Below, in pieces: positions 34,061-43,832 of a stretch of 64,000 nucleotides of DNA (its first letter is position 1; the number at the start of each line of letters is the position of its first letter). The translations under genes and the position numbers were made by a program. Under the pieces are notes generated by a model. The model was not told the origin of the DNA, ran no database searches, and saw nothing but the letters and a program-made list of their open reading frames with translations. The DNA is from Chloroflexota bacterium (GTDB lineage: Bacteria; Chloroflexota; Dormibacteria; Dormibacterales; Dormibacteraceae). The DNA lies in contig VBEF01000042.1 of NCBI GenBank assembly GCA_005881275.1, positions 1-64,000 on the forward strand. Reading direction: 5' to 3'.

Positions 34061-35161
34061 GTGGACAAAGACAAAGACAAGGACAAGGACAAGGAACGGG
34101 ATAAGGCCCTTGAGGAGAAAGGCAGAGCCCTCGATTCGGCCATGTCCCAGATCACGAAGAGCTATGGCAAAGGCGCGATCATGAAGTTGGGGGAGCACTT
34201 TGCGCAGCGCAGCGAGGTAACCGCCATCTCCACAGGTGCGCTGCCTCTGGACCTGGCGCTCGGAGTGGGGGGTATCCCGCGCGGCCGGGTGACCGAGATC
34301 TACGGTCCGGAGTCGGCCGGCAAGACCACCCTTGCCCTGCATGTCATCGCGGAGGCGCAGAAGGCTGGCGGCGTCGCGGCGTTCGTCGACGCGGAGCATG
34401 CCCTCGACCCGCTCTACGCGTCGCGGATCGGCGTCAAGATCGACGACCTCTTGATCAGCCAGCCGGACACCGGCGAGCAGGCGTTGGAGATCGTCGAGGT
34501 GCTGGTCCGCTCGAACGCCGTCGACGTGATCGTCATCGACTCGGTGGCGGCTCTGGTGCCGAAGGCTGAGATCGAGGGGGAGATGGGCGACTCGCACATG
34601 GGCCTCCAGGCGCGCCTCATGTCCCAGGCGCTGCGCAAGCTCACCGCGGCGATCTCCAAGTCGAACTGCGCCGTGATCTTCCTCAACCAGCTGCGCGAGA
34701 AGGTCGGGATCATGTTCGGCAACCCGGAGACACAACCCGGGGGCCGGGCGCTGAAGTTCTACTCCTCCGTTCGCCTCGACATCCGCAAGGTCGAGGTCAT
34801 CAAGAACGGCCTCGACTCGGTCGGCAACAGGGTGAAAGTCAAAGTCGTCAAGAACAAGGTGGCGCCGCCGTTTCGCTCCGCCGAGTTCGACATCCTGTTC
34901 AACGAAGGAATCTCGCACGAGGGAGCGTTGATCGACGCGTCGATCGAGTACGGGATCCTCGAAAAGAGCGGCACCTGGATGTCCTACGGCGACCAGCGGC
35001 TCGGCCAGGGTCGGGACAACGTCCGCAACTATCTGCGCGAGAACCCGACGCTGTGCGCTGAGATCGAGTCGAAGGTGCGCGAGAAGGCGGCTCTGGCGGC
35101 CGCGCCGCTGCGGACCGCTGCACCCCTCAGGTCGCCGGCAGGTGCATCTGAGGAGTTCTAA
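34061..35161 (+). CDS. recA: Recombinase RecA
   Basis: 366 residues. Strand-exchange ATPase and LexA co-protease. Walker [14 protein letters not shown], Walker [15 protein letters not shown]1/L2 region [26 protein letters not shown], followed by the C-terminal domain. GTG 34061 has AGGAGG upstream. The N-terminus carries an unusual Asp-Lys repeat ([14 protein letters not shown]) encoded by GACAAR hexamers before the conserved [19 protein letters not shown]. Controlled by an SOS-type promoter; overlaps recX by 20 bp. Confidence 0.97.
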   Translation: MDKDKDKDKDKERDKALEEKGRALDSAMSQITKSYGKGAIMKLGEHFAQRSEVTAISTGALPLDLALGVGGIPRGRVTEIYGPESAGKTTLALHVIAEAQKAGGVAAFVDAEHALDPLYASRIGVKIDDLLISQPDTGEQALEIVEVLVRSNAVDVIVIDSVAALVPKAEIEGEMGDSHMGLQARLMSQALRKLTAAISKSNCAVIFLNQLREKVGIMFGNPETQPGGRALKFYSSVRLDIRKVEVIKNGLDSVGNRVKVKVVKNKVAPPFRSAEFDILFNEGISHEGALIDASIEYGILEKSGTWMSYGDQRLGQGRDNVRNYLRENPTLCAEIESKVREKAALAAAPLRTAAPLRSPAGASEEF

Positions 35162-35636
35162 GAAACCAGTGGCCGGGGCCCTCGATGCAGGGCTCCGGCT
35201 CGTCGCTCAGCGAAGCCACTCTCGGTTCGAGTTGCGCCGCAAGCTGGGACGCCGCGGGTATGCCGAGGCGGAAGTCGACGCCGCCGTCGCCCGGCTGGTC
35301 GAGCTCCGGTACCTGGACGACCGGCTGTTTGCCGAGGGGCACGTGAGGCGGCGCTCCGCAACCCGTGGCCCACTGGCGCTGTCCGCCGAGCTGGCGGCAC
35401 GCGGTATCGACCGCTCCCTGGCCGACGGAGCAGTCCAGGGTTTCGACCCCGAGGCCCAGCTGGCCGCCGCGACCCGCCTGGTGGAGAGGCTGGCAGGCCG
35501 GAAGTCGTTCGCAGGCTACAGAGAGTTGCTTGATTCGGCCGGCGCGAAGGTGCTCCGCCGCGGATTCTCACCCGGGACCGTTCGGACCGCCTGCCGGGCG
35601 GTCTGGGAGAGGACGACCACCACCCGAGAAGCCTAG
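35142..35636 (+). CDS. recX: Regulatory protein RecX
   Basis: 164 residues of three-helix repeats typical of RecX, which modulates RecA filaments. Motifs: [23 protein letters not shown] and [23 protein letters not shown] 35142 lies within recA. GTG 35169 ([14 protein letters not shown]) is an in-frame alternative with AGGAG 13 bp upstream. Downstream of recA as in most Gram-positive genomes. Confidence 0.88.
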   Translation: MHLRSSKKPVAGALDAGLRLVAQRSHSRFELRRKLGRRGYAEAEVDAAVARLVELRYLDDRLFAEGHVRRRSATRGPLALSAELAARGIDRSLADGAVQGFDPEAQLAAATRLVERLAGRKSFAGYRELLDSAGAKVLRRGFSPGTVRTACRAVWERTTTTREA

Positions 35637-35648
35637 AATTTGCTGCAC

Positions 35649-35715
35649 GCGGGCCCACTCTGAGGCCCGCAAGTCATAGAGCCAACCCCAGGCGGGACCC
35701 CCTCTGAGTCCTGCC
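35649..35715 (+). promoter_or_regulatory. Tandem hairpins upstream of RNase Y
   Basis: Hairpin 1: GCGGGCC (35649-35655) with GGCCCGC (35664-35670). Hairpin 2: GGCGGGAC (35691-35698) with GTCCTGCC (35708-35715). Both loops contain CTCTGAG. There is no T-run after either, so they look like a structured leader rather than terminators. Confidence 0.5.
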
Positions 35716-35757
35716 GTGGTCACGCACTTTGACAATCGAATTAACGAGGTGCATGTC

Positions 35758-37290
35758 ATGTACGTCTACGTATTGCTAGTGGTGGTGGCAGCGGCGGCCC
35801 TCGCAGCCGGTTTCGGAGTGGCTTATCTGCTCCTCAAGCGCCGGCAGAGCGACGGGAGTCACGTCATGGAGCTCAAGGCTCAGCAAACGTTGTCCGAGGC
35901 CGAAACTCAGGCCAAGGAAAGGCTGCTGGAGGCCAAAGAGGAAGCCGTCAAAATCCGCACCGCCGCCGAACAGGAAGCCCGTGAGTATCGGGCACAGTCG
36001 CAACAGATCGAAAAGCGTCTTCTTCAGAAGGAGGAGAACCTCGACCGCAAGGGCGAGGACCTCAATCACCGCGAACGCGACATCTCCAACCAGCAGAAGG
36101 CGCTGGACGAGGTCAAGGCTCAGCTGGAAGACAGCTACCGCCAGCAGGAGAAGGAGCTCCAGCGCGTCGCCAACATGACGCGTCAGGAGGCCCAGGGCAT
36201 CTTGATGGCCCAGGTGGAGCAGGACCTGCGCAACGAAGTCGCGCGCAAGGTCCGCGAATCCGAGCTTGCAGCCCGTGACGAAAGCGAGCGTCGGGCTCGG
36301 GAAATCGTGACCGAGTCGATTCAGCGCGTCGCCGCCGACCAGACCGCCGAGATCTCAGTCTCGGTGCTTCCGTTACCGACCGATGAGCTGAAGGGCCGGA
36401 TCATCGGCAAGGAAGGGCGCAACATCCGCGCACTCCAGCAGGCCACGGGGATCGACCTCATCGTGGACGACACCCCCGAGGCGGTGATCATCAGCGGCTT
36501 CGACCCGGTCCGCCGCGAGGTGGCCAGGGTCGCGCTCAACAAGCTCATAGTGGATGGACGCATCCATCCGGCGCGCATCGAAGAGATCGTCGCCAAGTCC
36601 CGCCAGGAGGTCCTGCAAAGGGTCAAGGAGGAGGGTGAGGCGGCGGTCCTGGAGCTAGGCCTCCAGGGTCTGCACCCCGAGGTGGTTCGCCACCTCGGAA
36701 TCCTGCGTTTCCGCACCAGCTACGGACAGCAGGTGCTGAACCACTCCAAAGAAGTGGCGCATCTCGCCGCCATGATGGCGTCCGAGATCGGCGCCGACGT
36801 TCGCATCGCGAAGCTGTCGGGCCTCCTCCACGACATCGGCAAGGCCATCGACCACGAGGTCGAAGGGTCACACGCCGTGATCGGGGCGGACCTGCTCCAG
36901 CGACACGGGGTTCCCGCCCAGGTCGTTCACGCAGTGCGCGCGCACCACTACGACGAGGAACCGCACAGCATCGAGGCGCTTCTTCTCATCGCCGCCGACG
37001 CGATTTCAGCGGCGCGCCCCGGGGCGCGCAGGGAGTCGCTCGAGGCTTACGTCAAGCGGCTCGAAAAGCTGGAGGAGATCGCCAACTCGTTCCAGGGCGT
37101 CCAGCAGTCCTACGCCATCCAGGCCGGCCGCGAGGTTCGGATCCTGGTCAAGCCGGAGCAGATCGACGATACGGCTGCCCAGCTGATGGCAAGGGACATC
37201 GCCAAGCGCATCGAATCGGAGCTCAGCTTCCCGGGCCAGATCCGCGTCACTGTGGTGCGCGAGACGAGGGCCGTGGAATACGCGAAATAG
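35758..37290 (+). CDS. rny: Ribonuclease Y
   Basis: 510 residues from ATG 35758 ([10 protein letters not shown]), which has GAGGTG upstream; the track start GTG 35716 adds an atypical tail before the membrane helix. Layout: N-terminal helix (about 3-24), long coiled coil (about 45-190), KH domain (about 205-270, [22 protein letters not shown]) and HD phosphohydrolase domain (about 325-430, [28 protein letters not shown]). Membrane-anchored endoribonuclease that starts mRNA decay, complementing RNase J and PNPase encoded nearby. Followed by a strong terminator. Confidence 0.95.
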   Translation: MYVYVLLVVVAAAALAAGFGVAYLLLKRRQSDGSHVMELKAQQTLSEAETQAKERLLEAKEEAVKIRTAAEQEAREYRAQSQQIEKRLLQKEENLDRKGEDLNHRERDISNQQKALDEVKAQLEDSYRQQEKELQRVANMTRQEAQGILMAQVEQDLRNEVARKVRESELAARDESERRAREIVTESIQRVAADQTAEISVSVLPLPTDELKGRIIGKEGRNIRALQQATGIDLIVDDTPEAVIISGFDPVRREVARVALNKLIVDGRIHPARIEEIVAKSRQEVLQRVKEEGEAAVLELGLQGLHPEVVRHLGILRFRTSYGQQVLNHSKEVAHLAAMMASEIGADVRIAKLSGLLHDIGKAIDHEVEGSHAVIGADLLQRHGVPAQVVHAVRAHHYDEEPHSIEALLLIAADAISAARPGARRESLEAYVKRLEKLEEIANSFQGVQQSYAIQAGREVRILVKPEQIDDTAAQLMARDIAKRIESELSFPGQIRVTVVRETRAVEYAK

Positions 37291-37297
37291 TGACAAA

Positions 37298-37329
37298 GGG
37301 AGTCCCGCTGCGGGCTCCCTTTTTCTTTT
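37298..37329 (+). terminator. Intrinsic terminator after rny
   Basis: GGGAGTCCCGC pairs with GCGGGCTCCC (one bulged base) and is followed by TTTTTCTTTTG. It is the clearest rho-independent terminator in the window. Confidence 0.85.
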
Positions 37330-37342
37330 GCCTGAAAATCAG

Positions 37343-38137
37343 GTGGTGAGCGACGTCGACTTCAAGATCCTGTTCGTCGCGGATGTCGTCGGTCACCCCG
37401 GCCGGGACGCGGTCAAAGCCCTGCTTCCAGGCCTCAAGAACGAGCTGCGGCCCAACCTCACCATCGTCAACGGCGAGAACGCTGCAGGGGGCTTCGGGCT
37501 CACCGCCAAGATCGCGGCGGAGCTGAAGGGCGCCGGCGCTGACGTGATCACCAGCGGAAACCATGTCTTCGCCCAGAAGGATTTTGTCGGAGAGCTGCCT
37601 GGTCTGGATCGTGTGCTGCGACCGGCCAACTACCCGCCGGCCGCGCCGGGCCAGGGCTGGTGCGTCGTCGACGCCGGCGGGCACAAGGTCCTGGTGATGA
37701 ACTTGATCGGGCGCATCTTCCTCGAGCCCACGGACGACCCTTTTCGGGCGGCCGACGGGATTCTTGCCGAGCATGCGGAGGCGCACATCGTGTTCTGTGA
37801 CATGCACGCCGAGGCCACCTCGGAGAAGACGGCCATGGGGTGGTACCTGGACGGCCGGGCCAGCGCCGTGGTCGGCACGCACACCCACATCCCGACCGCC
37901 GACGCGAGGATATTGCCTGGAGGGACCGCCTACGTGACCGACGTTGGGATGGTCGGGCCCAGGGACAGCTGCATCGGGATGGACAAGGCCGTGGTCATCC
38001 AGCGCTTCTTGACCGGGGTTCCCAACCGCTTCGTGGTGGCTTCTGGACCAGTGACATTCAATTCGGTACTGGTTACCATTAACCCTTCTACCGGACGAGC
38101 AACGACGATCCAGCGAGTCGATCGAGAACATGTTTGA
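37343..38137 (+). CDS. YmdB family metallophosphoesterase (2',3'-cyclic nucleotide phosphodiesterase)
   Basis: 264 residues from GTG 37343/37346; the track TTG 37328 lies in the T-run of the terminator. The core starts FKILFVADVVGHPGRDAV. Metal ligands are seen in NGENAAGGFGLT, SGNHVFAQKD, CDMHAEATSEK and GTHTHIPTADARI. YmdB hydrolyses 2',3'-cyclic nucleotides and in B. subtilis affects biofilm gene expression. The rny-ymdB-spoVS order is the Bacillus order. Expression presumably depends on readthrough of the upstream terminator or a local promoter I could not identify. Confidence 0.92.
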   Translation: MVSDVDFKILFVADVVGHPGRDAVKALLPGLKNELRPNLTIVNGENAAGGFGLTAKIAAELKGAGADVITSGNHVFAQKDFVGELPGLDRVLRPANYPPAAPGQGWCVVDAGGHKVLVMNLIGRIFLEPTDDPFRAADGILAEHAEAHIVFCDMHAEATSEKTAMGWYLDGRASAVVGTHTHIPTADARILPGGTAYVTDVGMVGPRDSCIGMDKAVVIQRFLTGVPNRFVVASGPVTFNSVLVTINPSTGRATTIQRVDREHV

Positions 38138-38150
38138 AGGGGTTCCAGCA

Positions 38151-38432
38151 ATGTCAGCGGAGCGCGCTCCAGTTGAGGTGCTCAAGGTTTCGGCTACCTC
38201 GAAACCGGTTGCGGTGGCGGGCGCCATCGCGGGCGTGATCCGGAGCAAAGGGCGCGTCGAGGTCCAGGCTATCGGCGCCGGGGCGATCAACCAGGCGGTC
38301 AAGGCCATCGCCATCTCCCGAGGCTACGTGGCGCCCGGCGGGCTCGACCTCGTCTGCATCCCGGCCTTCATCGACATCTCGATCGACGGCGAGGAAAGGA
38401 CAGGAATCCGGTTGCTCGTGGAGAGCCGATAA
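38151..38432 (+). CDS. spoVS: Stage V sporulation protein S (SpoVS)
   Basis: 93 residues from ATG 38151, preceded by AAGGGG at good spacing; the track ATG 38130 lies before it. VEVLKVSATSKPVAVAGAIAGVIR and VQAIGAGAINQAVKAIAISRGYVAPGG are the Alba-like SpoVS signature. In Bacillus it affects sporulation stage V; it also occurs in non-sporulating bacteria, so it does not prove sporulation. The TAA stop overlaps an in-frame ATA of miaB (ATAA). Confidence 0.95.
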   Translation: MSAERAPVEVLKVSATSKPVAVAGAIAGVIRSKGRVEVQAIGAGAINQAVKAIAISRGYVAPGGLDLVCIPAFIDISIDGEERTGIRLLVESR

Positions 38433-39709
38433 CGGTAGTCCAGACCAGGTCGTTCCACATCTGGACGATCGGATGCCAGATGAACTCGGCGGATTCCGAG
38501 AGCCTCGCGAGAAGGCTCCTCGCTGCGGGTTACGTCGAAGACTCGCTCGAGCGAGCTGACGTCGCGATTCTCAACACCTGCGTCGTGCGCCAGGCGTCGG
38601 AGGATCGCGTGTACTCCAAGCTCCACGAGCTGAAGCAGTGGAAGACGCCAGAGCGCACGATCGCCGTGACCGGCTGCATCGTCGCGAAAGAAGGCGGAGA
38701 GCTGACGCGCCGCTTTCCGCACCTCGATGCGGTCGTGCCTATCGGAGAGTACGAAGACTTCGTCGCCGGCCTCGAGGCCCGATACGACTACTCCAACGGC
38801 GAAGCGCTCCCGCTTGCGGGTCGAACTGGCATCAGCCACTACGTCAGGGTCATCCAGGGCTGCGACCACAACTGCACGTTCTGCATAGTCCCGAGGGTCC
38901 GAGGCCGCGAGAAGCACGTGCCGCTTCAAGCCGTCGTCGCCGAGTGCCGGACGGCGGTGGCGGAGGGTGCGAGAGAGGTCGTGCTGCTAGGCCAGAACGT
39001 GGACGACTACCACGACCCCGACGGCCGCGGCGGCCTGGCCGCTCTGGTCCGTGAGGTCGAGCAGATCCCGGGCCTCAAGCGATTGCGCTTCATGACCTCA
39101 CATCCTCAGGACCTCGAGGGTGAGCTGCTGGAGGTCATGGCGCGCAGCGAGGTGGTGTGTCGCGAGCTGCAGCTGCCGGTGCAGTCGGGGGATGACACGG
39201 TTCTCAAGCGCATGGCGCGTGGCTATCAGACCCGTCATTACCGCACGATCGTGGAGAACGCGCGGCGTTTGATGCCGGATCTGGGGCTCGTCACGGACGT
39301 CATCGTGGGATTTCCAGGCGAGTCGGAAGCCGCATACCTCAACACGCGCGCGCTGGTCGAAGAGATCGAATTCGATGTCGTCCACATCGCGATGTACTCG
39401 CCGCGTCCGGGAACTTTCGCGGCGACGAAGATGGACGATGATGTGCCGCAGGAAGAGAAGCTGCGCCGTCTGAATGACCTGCTGGCGCTCCAGCGCGGCA
39501 TCGCCGCCCGCAAGACGGCGCGCTGGATCGGCCGCAACGCCGAGGTCCTGATCGAGGGCCATGACGAGTTGAACCGTCCGTACGGCCGCATCCGGCAAGG
39601 CAAGCGCGCGATCGTGCTGCGAGGCGGCGACATACAGGCGGGCACGGTGGTCAACGTTCGAGTCCTGCAGGCGACCGCAGGACAGCTCCTGGGATTGCCG
39701 GCCGCGTGA
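38429..39709 (+). CDS. miaB: tRNA-2-methylthio-N6-dimethylallyladenosine synthase MiaB
   Basis: Radical-SAM methylthiotransferase acting at A37. N-terminal UPF0004 domain needs three Cys; the first lies in FHIWTIGCQMNSADSE, upstream of the first canonical start ATG 38480, so that ATG cannot be the start. The in-frame sequence is open to ATA 38429, which overlaps the spoVS TAA (ATAA), with no ATG/GTG/TTG between. Other Cys: ILNTCVV and VTGCIV; radical SAM CDHNCTFCIVP; C-terminal TRAM domain (about 360-420). About 426 residues. Stop overlaps mutS (GTGA). Confidence 0.93.
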   Translation: MTVVQTRSFHIWTIGCQMNSADSESLARRLLAAGYVEDSLERADVAILNTCVVRQASEDRVYSKLHELKQWKTPERTIAVTGCIVAKEGGELTRRFPHLDAVVPIGEYEDFVAGLEARYDYSNGEALPLAGRTGISHYVRVIQGCDHNCTFCIVPRVRGREKHVPLQAVVAECRTAVAEGAREVVLLGQNVDDYHDPDGRGGLAALVREVEQIPGLKRLRFMTSHPQDLEGELLEVMARSEVVCRELQLPVQSGDDTVLKRMARGYQTRHYRTIVENARRLMPDLGLVTDVIVGFPGESEAAYLNTRALVEEIEFDVVHIAMYSPRPGTFAATKMDDDVPQEEKLRRLNDLLALQRGIAARKTARWIGRNAEVLIEGHDELNRPYGRIRQGKRAIVLRGGDIQAGTVVNVRVLQATAGQLLGLPAA

Positions 39710-42186
39710 ATCCCCCAGCCACACCGGTCATGAGGCAGTACCGGGAGGCGAAAGAGAAGCACCCCGGCGGAATTCTTCTCTTCAGGCTCGGCGACTTCTA
39801 CGAGATCTTCTTCGACGACGCCAAGATCGCAGCTCCGATCATGGGCGTGCTTCTGACGTCGCGCCCTCTGGGCAAGACAGGACGTGCACCGATGTGCGGG
39901 GTCCCGCACCACGCGTGGCAGGCGTACGTCGGCAAATTGCTTCGCGCGGGTCACAAGGTCGTCATCTGCGACCAGGTTGAGGCCGCAAGCAAGAACAAGC
40001 TCGTCCGCCGCGACGTGACGCGAGTGCTCACGCCCGGGACCGTCGTCGAGGATGCGTACCTCGAACCATCGCGACCGAACTACCTCGTCGCGGCGTGGAG
40101 CAAGGGCCTCGAAGCGGGGATTGCCGCGTGCGAGGTCTCCACAGGTGAGCTCTTGCTGTGCCAGCTGCCCAAGGACCGGCTGATGAACGAGCTCGAACGC
40201 CTTGCGCCGGCAGAGCTCCTGACCCCGCCGGATATCGAGGAGTATCGGTTCGACCCCGTGCGCGGCCAGCAGAGGCTGAAGGACATGCTCGGGATCGCCT
40301 ATCCGGCCTCGATCGGCGCTGTGGACGCGCCTCTGGCGGTCGGCGCGGCGGGCGTCGTACTCGACTACCTCAAGCAGAACCAGACGAGAGTGCTTCCCGG
40401 CTCGTTCACGGTGACGACTTACTCACCCGACGCGACCATGCCCCTCGACGCGGCGACCGTCCGCAACCTGGAGCTCCCGGCGCTGGTCCAGCTCATCGAC
40501 CGGACCTCGACGCCCGTCGGCGCCCGACAGCTCCGCTCCTGGCTTGGCGCGCCGCTGCGTGACGCCGAGTCGATCGAGCTTCGTCTGGCAGCGGTCGACG
40601 AGCTGGTCAACGACCCCGGTTTGCGGGATCGCCTGCATGGGGTGCTCAAGCCGGTCGGGGATCTCGAGCGCCTTCTCTCGCGGGCCGCCTCGGGCCACGC
40701 GACGCCCCGCGAGCTGGTTGGTCTGCGACGCTCCCTGGAAGCCATCCCGGCCGTGGTCGAGGCGCTTGGTTCGTGCTCAGCGCTGGTCACGCGGGAGCTC
40801 GCCGGCCGGATCACCGCGGCGCCTGAGCTTGCGAACACGCTGGCTCGGGCGCTGGTCGAGGATCCCCCGGCGACCATCCGGGAAGGCGGCGCCGTCCGTC
40901 CGGGCTTTGACGCGGATCTGGATGCGATCTCCGACGGATCGCGCAGCGCGCGTGACTGGATCGGCAAGCTGGAGACGGCCGAGAGAAGGCGCAGCGGCAT
41001 CCGATCGCTGAAGGTCGGGTTCAACAGGGTCTTCGGCTACTACATCGAGGTCAGCCACGCCAACACCGCAAGCCTCCCTGACGACTATGTCCGCAAGCAG
41101 ACGCTCACCGGAGGCGAGCGCTACATCACGCCAGAGCTAAAGGAAAAGGAGGCGGTGGTGCTCAGCGCGCAGGAGCGAATCGCAGCACGAGAGCTCGAGA
41201 TCCTTCGGGATCTGGGTCTTGCGGTCGCCGCAGCTGGTCCACCGCTGAGGGAGACCGCCCAGGCGACGGGCACGGTCGACGCGCTCCTGAGCTTTGCCGT
41301 CGCGGCCTCAGAGCATGCCTGGCATCGCCCCGAGGTGAACGCGGGGACGCAGCTGAGCATCAAGGGAGGCCGGCATCCGCTGGTCGAGACGAGCCTGCCG
41401 GCGGGCGTGTTCGTCGCCAATGACCTCGAGCTCGATCCGGACCGGGCGCAGATCGTGATCCTCACGGGGCCGAACATGGCCGGTAAGTCAACGTATCTGC
41501 GGCAAGCGGCAATGATCGTCCTGCTCGCGCAATGCGGCAGCTTCGTGCCGGCGGACCGCGCGGTGATCGGGCTGGCGGATCGAGTCTTCACACGCGTTGG
41601 CGCGCACGACGACATCAGCGCGGGAATGTCGACGTTCATGGTCGAGATGACCGAAACCGCCTACATCCTCAATCACGCGACGCGATCTTCCTTGGTGATC
41701 TTCGACGAGGTGGGAAGGGGGACGTCGACCTACGACGGCGTTTCGATCGCGCAGGCCGTGGTCGAGCACCTGCACGACGCGCCGAAGCTTGGCTGCCGCA
41801 CGCTTTTCGCCACTCACTACCACGAGCTCACCGCGCTCGCCGAAAGGTTGCCGCGCGTCCGAAACCAACGCGTCGAGGTTCTGGAGGAAGGCGACACGGT
41901 TCGGTTTCTGCATCGCGTCGTACCCGGAGGTGCAGACCGCTCGTACGGAATCCATGTCGCCGCCGTGGCGGGTCTGCCATCAGGCGTGATCGCTCGTGCC
42001 CGCGACGTGCTCGGCGAGCTCGAGCGCCAGCGGCCGCTTGAACCGCCGGAGCTGCAGCTCGGCCTGCCGATCGAGGTCGCGCCCGACGCGGTGCGCCAGG
42101 AGCTCGAGGCGATCGACCCGGCGTCACTGAGCCCGCTGGAGGCGTTGCAGAAGCTGTATCAGCTGCGGGCCAAGCTGACCCAATGA
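39706..42186 (+). CDS. mutS: DNA mismatch repair protein MutS
   Basis: 826 residues. Mismatch-recognition Phe-X-Glu in RLGDFYEIFFDD, connector and lever domains, clamp (about 430-530), then the ATPase with Walker A LTGPNMAGKSTYLRQAAM, Walker B VIFDEVGRGTSTYDG and the signature FATHYHELTALA. GTG start in an overlap with miaB; stop overlaps mutL (ATGA). Confidence 0.97.
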   Translation: MNPPATPVMRQYREAKEKHPGGILLFRLGDFYEIFFDDAKIAAPIMGVLLTSRPLGKTGRAPMCGVPHHAWQAYVGKLLRAGHKVVICDQVEAASKNKLVRRDVTRVLTPGTVVEDAYLEPSRPNYLVAAWSKGLEAGIAACEVSTGELLLCQLPKDRLMNELERLAPAELLTPPDIEEYRFDPVRGQQRLKDMLGIAYPASIGAVDAPLAVGAAGVVLDYLKQNQTRVLPGSFTVTTYSPDATMPLDAATVRNLELPALVQLIDRTSTPVGARQLRSWLGAPLRDAESIELRLAAVDELVNDPGLRDRLHGVLKPVGDLERLLSRAASGHATPRELVGLRRSLEAIPAVVEALGSCSALVTRELAGRITAAPELANTLARALVEDPPATIREGGAVRPGFDADLDAISDGSRSARDWIGKLETAERRRSGIRSLKVGFNRVFGYYIEVSHANTASLPDDYVRKQTLTGGERYITPELKEKEAVVLSAQERIAARELEILRDLGLAVAAAGPPLRETAQATGTVDALLSFAVAASEHAWHRPEVNAGTQLSIKGGRHPLVETSLPAGVFVANDLELDPDRAQIVILTGPNMAGKSTYLRQAAMIVLLAQCGSFVPADRAVIGLADRVFTRVGAHDDISAGMSTFMVEMTETAYILNHATRSSLVIFDEVGRGTSTYDGVSIAQAVVEHLHDAPKLGCRTLFATHYHELTALAERLPRVRNQRVEVLEEGDTVRFLHRVVPGGADRSYGIHVAAVAGLPSGVIARARDVLGELERQRPLEPPELQLGLPIEVAPDAVRQELEAIDPASLSPLEALQKLYQLRAKLTQ

Positions 42187-43832
42187 TCCAGATGCTGCCC
42201 CCAGAGGTCGCGGACGCGATAGCCGCGGGCGAGGTGATCGAGCGCCCGGCCTCGGTCGTCAAAGAGCTCGTCGAGAACGCGATCGACGCGGGTGCACGGC
42301 GGATCAGCATCGACGTCCGGGGAGCGGGGAAGACGTCGATCCGCGTCAGCGACGATGGCGCAGGCATACCCGCCGACGAGCTCCCGCTGGCGTTCGTGCG
42401 CCATACCACAAGCAAGCTGACCAGGCTGGCCGACCTCATCGCGATCCAGTCGTTCGGCTTTCGCGGTGAGGCTCTCGCCAGCATCGCCGCGGTCGCAGAC
42501 GTCGAGTGCTCCAGCGCTGGCGCCACCCTGCGCATCCGCGCAGGCGAGCTCATCGAGCAGGGAGCGGGACCGCTCCTACCGGGCGTCGTGGTGGAGGTGC
42601 GCGACCTCTTCGCGAACGTGCCGGCGCGTTTGAAGTTTCTCAAGAGCGACGCGACCGAGGTGGCGGTCATCAAAGACGTGGTCAGCGCGTTCGCCCTGCT
42701 GCATCCTCACATCCGCTTCCACCTCACCGTCGACAGCCGCGCCGCGGTCAGCAGCAGCGGAGATGGCGACCGCCGGCGCGCGGTGGCAGCCGTTTTCGGG
42801 CCTCCCGTCGCGTCGGAGATGCTCGAGATGGTCGGGATGCCCCTGGTCACCGGCCTGGTCAGCCAACCCCGCCTCAGCCGAGGCAACCGCGACGGAATGG
42901 TGCTGGCGGTCAATGGCCGCCCCATCAGCGCGCGATCGCTGGTCTACGCGCTCGAGGAGTGCTACCAGGGGAGGCTCGAGCGGGGCCGCCACCCGGTCGC
43001 GGTGGTCGACATCGGGATCGACCCCGAGCTCGTCGACGTCAACGTGCATCCGGCGAAGAAGGAAGTTCGCTTTCGCGATGAGGGCGCGGTGTTTGCCGCG
43101 CTGCAGCGCGCGGTCCGATCAGCCCTCGATGGAAGTGATCCGTTCCGCTATCGACCCGTAGAAACCGGAGCGGCCTCGTCCACGTTCGTGGCGGGACCTC
43201 AGCTCACCTTGCACGAGGCCCCGGCTGCGGTCGCGGACGCGGAGACCAACGGTCACGCGACGAATGCTGTCCTGCGTCCCATCGGCCAGGCGGGACCGGG
43301 CTACCTTGTTGCCGAAGGCCCGCACGGGCTGGTCCTCGTCGACCAGCACGCCGCGCATGAGCGCGTTCTGTACAACCGCCTGCTCGAGCGCCTGCGCTCG
43401 GGCCGCGGCGCCAGCCAGCCTTTGCTCATCCCACAAGCGGTGGACGTCGAGCCCGCGCTGATCGCCGCCGCGGCCGACCATCGGGCGGAGCTGGCCAACA
43501 TGGGCCTCGAGTACGAAGAGTTCGGGCCGCGGAGCTTGCGCATCACGGCGGTGCCAACCGAGCTGCCGTCGGGCCGGGCCACCGCGGCGATCCAGGAAAC
43601 GCTTGCGGCGCTGACAGAAAACCGCGGCGACGGCGCTATCCAGAAAGCGGCCGCCGCGCTTGCCTGCCATTCAGCGGTGCGGTTCGGCGACACGCTCGAT
43701 GTGGCGGAGCAGCGCCGCCTGCTGGCCGACCTCGAGGCCGCCGAAGAATCGATCACCTGCCCACACGGACGTCCCACGCGGCTCCTGGTGGAGTGGCAGG
43801 AGCTGACCCGGCACTTCCGCCGAAACTACTGA
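42183..43832 (+). CDS. mutL: DNA mismatch repair protein MutL
   Basis: 549 residues. GHKL ATPase N-terminus: VIERPASVVKELVENAIDAGA, DDGAGIP, HTTSKLTRLADL, FGFRGEALASIAAVADV. The C-terminal dimerisation domain has DQHAAHERVLYN, ACHSAVRFGD and CPHGRP. The endonuclease metal motif is normally DQHA-X2-E-X4-E; here the final Glu position is Asn, so nuclease activity is uncertain. Stop TGA overlaps a CTG that best starts miaA. Confidence 0.95.
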   Translation: MIQMLPPEVADAIAAGEVIERPASVVKELVENAIDAGARRISIDVRGAGKTSIRVSDDGAGIPADELPLAFVRHTTSKLTRLADLIAIQSFGFRGEALASIAAVADVECSSAGATLRIRAGELIEQGAGPLLPGVVVEVRDLFANVPARLKFLKSDATEVAVIKDVVSAFALLHPHIRFHLTVDSRAAVSSSGDGDRRRAVAAVFGPPVASEMLEMVGMPLVTGLVSQPRLSRGNRDGMVLAVNGRPISARSLVYALEECYQGRLERGRHPVAVVDIGIDPELVDVNVHPAKKEVRFRDEGAVFAALQRAVRSALDGSDPFRYRPVETGAASSTFVAGPQLTLHEAPAAVADAETNGHATNAVLRPIGQAGPGYLVAEGPHGLVLVDQHAAHERVLYNRLLERLRSGRGASQPLLIPQAVDVEPALIAAAADHRAELANMGLEYEEFGPRSLRITAVPTELPSGRATAAIQETLAALTENRGDGAIQKAAAALACHSAVRFGDTLDVAEQRRLLADLEAAEESITCPHGRPTRLLVEWQELTRHFRRNY

